This document shows positions 1 through 4,460 of a DNA stretch of 5,805 nt, in pieces. The stretch covers positions 1 through 5,805 of the forward strand of contig SKQX01000066.1 of NCBI GenBank assembly GCA_007118795.1, read 5' to 3'. Under the pieces are notes generated by a model, which saw only the letters and a program-made list of their open reading frames with translations, was not told the origin of the DNA and searched no databases. Source of the stretch: Thermoflexales bacterium. Lineage in GTDB: Bacteria; Chloroflexota; Anaerolineae; B4-G1. A program made the translations under genes and the position numbers. Numbering within the stretch: the first letter of the stretch is position 1; each line of letters starts with the position of its first letter.

Positions 1-293
1 ACCTCGAGACCAAAAGCGTCCTCAGGCCGCGACTCCACCACGTGGACGGACAGGTTCGCTTCCTGCATGGCCTGCAAGAACTCTGCCACCAGCGGGCCTT
101 CATCCCGACTCTCCACGTAGAGCTCGGCCCGAAACGCCTCAGGACGCTCGCCGTTCTCCGATAGGCCGCCCAGCCCGCTGGCCACCGCCGCGGTAAATAG
201 CAGAGGCAGGATCAGGAAGAAGAAGACCGAGACGGGACTGACGAACTCCCGTCGGAATTCGTTCCGCATCATAGCCGCCAATCTCCGCATCAT
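1..293 (-). CDS. ABC-2 type transporter permease, second subunit (partial, N-terminal 97 residues)
   Basis: This is the start of a second membrane subunit of the exporter; the gene runs off the left edge, so only 97 codons are seen. The protein opens with a short basic, amphipathic stretch (MMRRLAAMMRNEFRREF) and then one hydrophobic segment at about residues 19-40 (core SVFFFLILPLLFTAAV). From about residue 43 it becomes polar, as expected for the large extracytoplasmic loop after TM1 in ABC-2 permeases. The start at 293 is supported by AGAGGTG overlapping the TAG stop of the upstream permease, 4 nt before ATG. Codon 2 (ATG at 290) is a possible alternative. The gap to the upstream gene is 9 nt, so the two are surely co-transcribed and probably translationally coupled. 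The sequence differs from the upstream permease, which points to a heteromeric pair. The family call rests on context plus TM1 and loop topology; the C-terminal membrane domain is not visible. Confidence 0.8.
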   Translation of the reverse strand, partial: MMRRLAAMMRNEFRREFVSPVSVFFFLILPLLFTAAVASGLGGLSENGERPEAFRAELYVESRDEGPLVAEFLQAMQEANLSVHVVESRPEDAFGLE

Positions 294-302
294 CTTGCAC
301 CT

Positions 303-1646
303 CTATGCGAACTGACGACGGAAGCCGATGAGGGCCACGACGTAGTAGAGGACGGTCAGGCCGAGGGCACCTCCCAGAAGGGGGAGGATCCCAACCAACC
401 CCCGGCCCATCTGCAGCGCGCTGAAGATCTCGATTCCCCAGGCATTGGGCATGATCAGGCTGAGATTCTGCACCCAGGCCGGGAGGTTCCACCGCGGGAA
501 AAAGGTCCCGGACACCGCCGACCCCACCAGCGTCACGGCAGTTCCAATGGTTCCAGCTTGACCTGCGTCCTGAGCCCACGCCGAGATCAACGCCCCCACG
601 CCGCTGGCGCACAACACCAGGACCGCAATGGCGGCAACCACGCCCAGCGGAGCGCCCCAGTAGGATCCGACGAGCGTCGTCGCGCCCCACAGCACCAAGA
701 CCTGCATCAGGCCGGTCACGACGATGCCACCCATCTTCCCCGCCAGAATCGCCACCGCCGGCGTCGGAGAGACCAGTAGCCGGGAAAGGGTCCCTGCCTG
801 TCGCTCGGCCAACAACGACCGTCCTCCTGCTGTAACCGCGAACATCAGGAACAGGATCGCCATGCTCGTGGCCGAGTAGTCCAGCCACCGGAAACCCCGC
901 CCGGTCGGGGAGACGATCTCCACGCGCACCGGCAGCTTGCTGTCGGCGAAACTCTCGAAGCCGCCGTCCGCCACCCCCGAGAACCATTCGGCGCCACCCT
1001 CCCCGGCCTGGGGCTCCGGCACCCCGCGCGCGATCAGCTCCTCGATGATGATGGTGGTGCCCTGGGCCGTCATGCTCATCTGCTCCAGCACCTGGGTCAC
1101 GATACCCCTGACGACTCCTGCGCTGATCCGCCAATTCGGGCTCGCGTAGATCTCCACCACCACCGGGTCCGGGTCCGGCTCTCGGGACTCCAGGTACAGC
1201 CGGCCGATCTCCTCCTGCATCTCCTCGGGGAGGGCCTCTGCGCTCTCCGCATCCAGGCTGAGAAGATCGATGCCGAGCGCCTCCCGCGCCCGGCCGACAA
1301 CGGGTATCACCCGGTCGCTGAACCCCGGCGGGATGATCACCAGGGCCGCCACCTCATCGCCCTCCACGCGGGCGCGAGCATCCGCTTCGTCGAAGACCAT
1401 CTCGGCCGCCAGGAGATCCTCCACATTCTCGGCCGTCAGCGCCTCCCATACGAACCGGGAAATCTGTCCGTCATCCTGTTTCAGCACCAGCAGCGGGACG
1501 TTGGATAGCCCGCCGGTGCCCGTCCCGAAGGCCGCGGCGATGGCCAAGGTCAACACCAGTGGCGTCACCAGCATGGTCACGATCGCGCCCACGTCACGAA
1601 ATGCCAGCTTGACTTCCTTCAGGGCCAACGTGGACAGTTTGCGCAT
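303..1646 (-). CDS. ABC-2 type transporter permease, first subunit
   Basis: This 447-residue inner-membrane subunit of an ABC exporter has the long-loop ABC-2 layout (NatB, YhaP and LnrM-like). TM1 is at about residues 20-40. A large soluble extracytoplasmic domain spans about 43-255. Then come about five hydrophobic segments near 256-275, 303-328, 334-357, 364-384 and 418-440. The motif ERQAGTLSRLLVSPTP (281-296) matches the conserved cytoplasmic coupling segment (E-R-x-x-G-T-L-x-R-L-L) that follows TM2 in the family. The stretch FFPRWNLPAWVQ (382-393) followed by MPNAW (399-403) is the usual re-entrant region before the last helix. The ATG start has AGGAGG 5 nt upstream, overlapping the ATPase gene's TAG stop; the intergenic gap is 9 nt. 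It should pair with the second permease and be powered by the adjacent ATPase. Drug, antibiotic, lipid or ion export are all possible; nothing here identifies the cargo. Confidence 0.93.
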   Translation of the reverse strand: MRKLSTLALKEVKLAFRDVGAIVTMLVTPLVLTLAIAAAFGTGTGGLSNVPLLVLKQDDGQISRFVWEALTAENVEDLLAAEMVFDEADARARVEGDEVAALVIIPPGFSDRVIPVVGRAREALGIDLLSLDAESAEALPEEMQEEIGRLYLESREPDPDPVVVEIYASPNWRISAGVVRGIVTQVLEQMSMTAQGTTIIIEELIARGVPEPQAGEGGAEWFSGVADGGFESFADSKLPVRVEIVSPTGRGFRWLDYSATSMAILFLMFAVTAGGRSLLAERQAGTLSRLLVSPTPAVAILAGKMGGIVVTGLMQVLVLWGATTLVGSYWGAPLGVVAAIAVLVLCASGVGALISAWAQDAGQAGTIGTAVTLVGSAVSGTFFPRWNLPAWVQNLSLIMPNAWGIEIFSALQMGRGLVGILPLLGGALGLTVLYYVVALIGFRRQFA

Positions 1647-1655
1647 TGGCCCCTC

Positions 1656-2603
1656 CTAATCCCTCAATGCCCGGCCGGTCAGGTGCAGGAATACTGTCTC
1701 CAGGTTCGGCTCCCGGATTTCGACATTCCGAATGCTCACCCCCAGATCGGCGGCCGTCGTCAGCACCTGAGGAAGCGTGGTCTCCACCGCTGCAACGCTC
1801 AGCACAACCTCGCCGTCAGCGGCGCTGGCCTGGTGCATACCCTCCAGCCCCCGCACTCCGTCCGCCAGCGCCTGTCCCGCCTCGGGCTCGTAGAGCTGCA
1901 GTCGCAGCATTTCGTGCTCACCCACCATCTGGGTCAACTCCTGCAGCGTTCCCAGCGCAATCAGGCTCCCGCGATCGATAATCCCGATGCGATGGCTCAA
2001 CTCCTGCGCCTCTTCCATATAGTGCGTGGTATACAGAATCCCGGCGCCGGCCCGGTTCAGCTCCTTGACGTAATCCAGGATATAACGGCGGCTTTGCGGG
2101 TCGATCCCGACGGTGGGCTCATCCAGCATGACCAGCGGTGGATTCCCGAGCATGCCGATGGCCAGATTGAGCCGTCGCTTCATCCCCCCCGAGTATGTCT
2201 CTACCCGATCGCCGGCCCGCTCAGTGAGATCCATCAGCGTCAGCTTCTCGTCGATCTCCTCCCGCAGGGCGGGGCCACCGAGCCCGCGCATCTCACCCCA
2301 GAAACGGAGGTTCTCGCGACCCGAGAGCTTTCCGTAAAGAGCCAGGTCCTGGGGCACCACGCCGATGCTGCGCCGCACGGCCATGGGCTGGGTGCGAATG
2401 TCGTATCCGTTGACGAGGGCAGTCCCCGCGGTAGGTTTGAGCAGCGTGCTGAGCATCGAGATCGTGGTCGTCTTGCCCGCCCCGTTGGGCCCCAGCAGGC
2501 TGAAGATCTCCCCGTCCCGGATCTCGAAGGATACGTCGTCCACGGCATTGGGGCCGTCCGCGGTGTACCGCTTCACGAGATGGCGAACTTCTACCAGGCT
2601 CAT
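1656..2603 (-). CDS. ABC transporter ATP-binding protein (DrrA/LnrL/NatA-like exporter ATPase)
   Basis: This 315-residue cytoplasmic ATPase powers the exporter encoded downstream. All nucleotide-binding motifs are intact: Walker A GPNGAGKT (38-45), Q-loop Gln85 in VVPQ, signature YSGGM (137-141), Walker B LVMLDEP (157-163, with D161 and E162), D-loop GID (166-168) and the switch His194 in TTHYMEEA. After about residue 230 comes a C-terminal extension ending in EPNLETVFLHLTGRALRD (298-315), close to the tail of DrrA-type drug-exporter ATPases, so this subfamily is preferred over importer ATPases. The ATG start has AAGGAG (2609-2614) 5 nt upstream. It is the first gene of the exporter operon, 9 nt before the first permease. 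I found no convincing sigma-70 promoter in the 261 nt upstream, which instead hold a possible structured RNA. With a single ATPase gene it probably works as a homodimer on two different permeases. Confidence 0.96.
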   Translation of the reverse strand: MSLVEVRHLVKRYTADGPNAVDDVSFEIRDGEIFSLLGPNGAGKTTTISMLSTLLKPTAGTALVNGYDIRTQPMAVRRSIGVVPQDLALYGKLSGRENLRFWGEMRGLGGPALREEIDEKLTLMDLTERAGDRVETYSGGMKRRLNLAIGMLGNPPLVMLDEPTVGIDPQSRRYILDYVKELNRAGAGILYTTHYMEEAQELSHRIGIIDRGSLIALGTLQELTQMVGEHEMLRLQLYEPEAGQALADGVRGLEGMHQASAADGEVVLSVAAVETTLPQVLTTAADLGVSIRNVEIREPNLETVFLHLTGRALRD

Positions 2604-2662
2604 ACGTTCTCCTTGGGCCTATCCCTTGGTCCCGTGAGGGCAACTGTGGGTGCTGACCAACA

Positions 2663-2679
2663 AGCTTGAGAGGCAAGCT
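2663..2679 (-). repeat. Short inverted repeat AGCTTG-N5-CAAGCT upstream of the exporter operon
   Basis: A perfect 6-bp inverted repeat has a 5-nt spacer (agagg on the plus strand), centred 68 bp before the ATPase start codon. It could be a small RNA hairpin inside the larger fold or an operator for a dimeric regulator. No promoter elements could be placed around it, so the role is open. Confidence 0.3.
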
Positions 2680-2755
2680 ACGAAACCCACGAGTTTGGGC
2701 CCGATCTCCGCGCAGCGCCCCACAACAACCTCCTCGCCAGGGCAGTCACGTCAAG

Positions 2756-2796
2756 GGTCCTCCACCGCCCATCCCTGGCCTTCCTGGTGGAAGACC
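2756..2796 (-). other. 11-pair hairpin with possible loop pseudoknot (possible weak terminator)
   Basis: GGUCUUCCACC (2796-2786) pairs with GGUGGAGGACC (2766-2756) over 11 positions, one being a U-G pair (2792/2760) that is a mismatch on the other strand. The loop is 19 nt. Loop bases GCCAGGG (2779-2773) are fully complementary to CCCUGGC (2742-2736), which allows an H-type pseudoknot. The hairpin begins 68 nt after the SEC-C gene stop. No U-run follows (the next bases are CUUGACG), so a classical intrinsic terminator is unlikely. Confidence 0.4.
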
Positions 2797-2864
2797 TCGT
2801 CCCTGAGTGCCGCATAATCCCAACAGCACCCACAACTACCCAGTCCGTCCCCCTTGCCAGCGCG

Positions 2865-4226
2865 TCACGCATCCCGACTTCCCGTGGCCTCCCCCGGCGG
2901 TGGGCCGAGAGCCTCCCGTACCGAGCCATAGGATATGGCGTGTAGAACCGGGTTCTCAGACAGATCAATGTCGAGTTCGACAATCGCCAAGGCGTTTCTC
3001 ACCCAACGAGCCTCATCATCATCTCCGCGACAGTCCAGGCCATGAGCGTACTCCTTCATAGCCTCAATCAGCTTGTTCACCCGCTCCGGGCTGAAGATGC
3101 TCGCGTTCATCTCCCGCGCAACGACCCTTATGCTGGCCCTCGCTGCCTGAAGCATCTCTGAATCGGCGCTACCTCCTGCCCCATACGGATTGCCGAAATG
3201 TTCCTGCATGGCCTCCATGCGCTCCACAAGATCGCTCAAATAGGGTTCCATCTCCTGGGTCGAGAGCAGAAGCCCCTGGGCGTCGTGTCTCTTTAGCAGC
3301 TTCAGCACGTCGCTTCCGACCTCTATCATCCAGTTCTCTGCACTACGCTTCACCGCGGCGTGCTCCCCGTAAAACCGCTCCACACTTGCTAGCTTGTCCG
3401 GGTCGCGCTCCACCTCCCGTATCAGCGCCAGGACCTCGTCGCGACCGGCGCTATGGACCCCCGACAAATCAACACCCAGCTCCCCCAACAGCGATTCCCG
3501 CTTCCGCTGCAAGTCCCGCTGCCACGCCTCGTAGGCTAGCTGGACCATGACGAACATCAGAGGGTTCGTCCGGTCGGGCACCTCCACCAGGCAGTGGGCG
3601 GAGTGCTGAACTAACCAGCCGTCCTGGAATCGCCCGGCGTCCACAAGCTCGGGTAACAGCGCAAGCAACGACCACGCGATATCAGCCCGTGCCCCATCAT
3701 CGCCGGCCAGATGAATAGCAGCGGCCTTCAAGATCTCGATGTCCTGGTCGGAAAACCCCCGGTAGCTCGACCGCGGATATCCCACCGCGTCGAAGGCCTC
3801 CTCAAGCGCATCGAGACTGATCCGGAAGTTGGAGAAAAGCTCGTCGGAGAAGAGGTGCATCGCCCGGCCCATCAGCTCCGGGGGGTCCGCCGCCATAGCC
3901 TCAAACACGTCTCGGCGCTCCTCCAGCATCTCCATCGCCGCATCGATCCTCTGCTCCGCCATAAGCTCTGCCGCCATGCACTCCAGCCACTCGCCTCGCT
4001 CCCGCAGAGCTCGCACCTTCTCACCGGATGCACCATCCAACTGCCGGGTCAAGAAACGCATCTCTTCTAGCAGGCCCTCAAGCCGCCGATCGATCGGCGA
4101 ACCCGTCGACGAGGCCTCTGCCCCTCTCTGTCTCCGACGCTGATCCTCCCGCAAGCAGCAATGCTTATATTTCTTACCGCTGCCACAAGGGCACGGTTCA
4201 TTCCTTCCTACTTCTCTGGCAGTCAC
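2865..4226 (-). CDS. SEC-C motif protein of unknown function, helical body
   Basis: This 453-residue protein is probably cytoplasmic: I see no signal peptide or membrane segment. Residues 7-24, GRNEPCPCGSGKKYKHCC, form a SEC-C knuckle with ligands C12, C14, C23 and C24 (CxCx8CC). In SecA this motif binds a metal ion (usually zinc) and contacts SecB; stand-alone SEC-C proteins are mostly uncharacterised. A basic linker (26-34, DQRRRQR within it) follows. The rest (about 45-440) is rich in Glu, Leu, Ala and Arg, looks almost entirely helical and has no catalytic motif I recognise; the Glu/Met-rich 72-112 part resembles helical-repeat or coiled-coil packing. The tail (441-453) is probably disordered. 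The GTG start is set by AGGAGG 4 nt upstream and by an in-frame TGA at 4244-4242. It has its own strong promoter, divergent from tex. The exporter genes follow 261 nt downstream on the same strand. SEC-C assignment is firm; function is unknown. Confidence 0.92.
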   Translation of the reverse strand: MTAREVGRNEPCPCGSGKKYKHCCLREDQRRRQRGAEASSTGSPIDRRLEGLLEEMRFLTRQLDGASGEKVRALRERGEWLECMAAELMAEQRIDAAMEMLEERRDVFEAMAADPPELMGRAMHLFSDELFSNFRISLDALEEAFDAVGYPRSSYRGFSDQDIEILKAAAIHLAGDDGARADIAWSLLALLPELVDAGRFQDGWLVQHSAHCLVEVPDRTNPLMFVMVQLAYEAWQRDLQRKRESLLGELGVDLSGVHSAGRDEVLALIREVERDPDKLASVERFYGEHAAVKRSAENWMIEVGSDVLKLLKRHDAQGLLLSTQEMEPYLSDLVERMEAMQEHFGNPYGAGGSADSEMLQAARASIRVVAREMNASIFSPERVNKLIEAMKEYAHGLDCRGDDDEARWVRNALAIVELDIDLSENPVLHAISYGSVREALGPPPGEATGSRDA

Positions 4227-4340
4227 AGAGCCTCCTAGCGCTCAACCCAGCGTTCCCCAGACCCGCCACCACGTCCACAGACCAGCGTCGACCTGCCCAG
4301 ATCCGTCAGCACCGATCCATTCTGGAGCATCCATCCTGGG
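4227..4340 (-). other. Leader of the SEC-C gene with a tryptophan-rich short reading frame
   Basis: The predicted 5' leader is G-rich on the transcribed strand. A 30-codon frame from ATG 4334-4332 to TGA 4244-4242 carries five Trp codons, four of them in the last eleven residues (LWTWWRVWGTL). A second frame from ATG 4330-4328 ends at a TAG (4237-4235) that overlaps the AGGAGG of the SEC-C gene. Neither has a good ribosome-binding site and both begin within about 10 nt of the predicted transcript start. TGG is common in G-rich DNA, so chance is the default explanation. Confidence 0.2.
4231..4236 (-). promoter_or_regulatory. Ribosome-binding site fixing the GTG start of the SEC-C gene
   Basis: A perfect AGGAGG lies 4 nt before GTG (4226-4224). 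No other start codon lies between this site and the in-frame stop TGA at 4244-4242, so the GTG start is well supported although GTG is less common than ATG. Confidence 0.85.
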
Positions 4341-4346
4341 ACCTGT

Positions 4347-4374
4347 ATTGTAAAGCGCCTGCGGATCATGTCAA
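4347..4374 (-). promoter_or_regulatory. Sigma-70 type promoter of the SEC-C gene
   Basis: Reading leftwards, a consensus -35 TTGACA (4374-4369) is followed after 16 bp by TACAAT (4352-4347), five of six bases matching TATAAT. Transcription would begin near 4340, giving a leader of about 113 nt before the GTG start. This is the best promoter match in the window. It may also feed the exporter operon if transcription reads through the SEC-C gene. Confidence 0.7.
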
Positions 4375-4389
4375 TCACGCCACGCTCAC

Positions 4390-4418
4390 TTGACGCCCCA
4401 CCCGAAGAGTGATACTGT
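4390..4418 (+). promoter_or_regulatory. Sigma-70 type promoter of tex, extended -10
   Basis: TTGACG (4390-4395) is followed after 17 bp by TACTGT (4413-4418), with TG at 4410-4411 in the extended -10 position. The -10 keeps the key first TA and last T only, so the TG probably compensates. Transcription would begin near 4425, giving a leader of about 36 nt. A 5-bp inverted repeat, GTGAT (4409-4413) and ATCAC (4427-4431), flanks the start point and could be an operator, but it is short. Confidence 0.55.
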
Positions 4419-4460
4419 CAGGGCCGATCACGTCACCATACAACAGGACAAGAGCGAGAG

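Larger units (their letters stand above)
2638..2841 (-). ncRNA. Candidate structured RNA element in the leader of the ABC exporter operon
   Basis: As minus-strand RNA, 2841-2824 can pair without interruption with 2655-2638. This gives 18 pairs, 15 Watson-Crick and 3 G-U (2835/2644, 2836/2643, 2838/2641), with an 11-pair perfect core UGUGGGUGCUG / CAGCACCCACA. On the plus strand the three wobbles become A-C mismatches, so the fold is better in the direction of the flanking genes. Inside lie an 11-pair hairpin (2756-2796) with a possible pseudoknot, a 6-pair hairpin (2663-2679) and a possible 5-pair helix (2823-2819 with 2699-2695) stacked on the closing stem. The element starts 23 nt after the SEC-C gene stop and ends 34 nt before the ATPase start. 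It could be a cis-regulatory leader, an intercistronic processing element or a separate small RNA. I recognised no known family. Expression and conservation are not visible here. Confidence 0.35.

Noticed and set aside
139..1134. Long minus-strand reading frame (331 codons) within the two permease genes
   Set aside because: It lies in another frame of well-supported permease genes, is full of Gly, Arg and His from GC-rich codons, and has no domain or hydrophobic pattern.
1683..2669. Plus-strand reading frame of 328 codons opposite the ATPase gene
   Set aside because: It is antisense to an ATPase with every motif intact; the product is His/Gln/Pro-rich and matches no family I know.
2756..2796. 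Rho-independent terminator of the SEC-C gene
   Set aside because: The stem is good but no U-tract follows, and the loop is long at 19 nt; kept only as a hairpin.
2638..2841. Integron attC site or short mobile element made by the terminal inverted repeats
   Set aside because: The ends lack the GTTRRRY and RYYYAAC core sites, there is no target-site duplication, and the G-U pattern favours one strand as RNA.
2713..2841. TPP or SAM-I riboswitch, from faint likeness (ACCCUUGA; GGUGGAGG)
   Set aside because: The CUGAGA box of TPP and the remaining conserved SAM-I core segments are missing, so the matches are too short to count.
2638..2841. 6S RNA, SRP RNA, tmRNA or RNase P RNA
   Set aside because: The fold is too asymmetric for 6S RNA, and I see none of the conserved blocks of SRP, tmRNA or RNase P RNA.
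2678..2983. 101-codon minus-strand frame over the end of the SEC-C gene and the gap
   Set aside because: It overlaps the SEC-C gene in another frame, has no ribosome-binding site, and has Arg/Ser-rich low-information sequence.
4409..4431. GTGAT-N13-ATCAC operator at the tex start point
   Set aside because: Five-bp arms are expected by chance at this scale and do not extend on either side.
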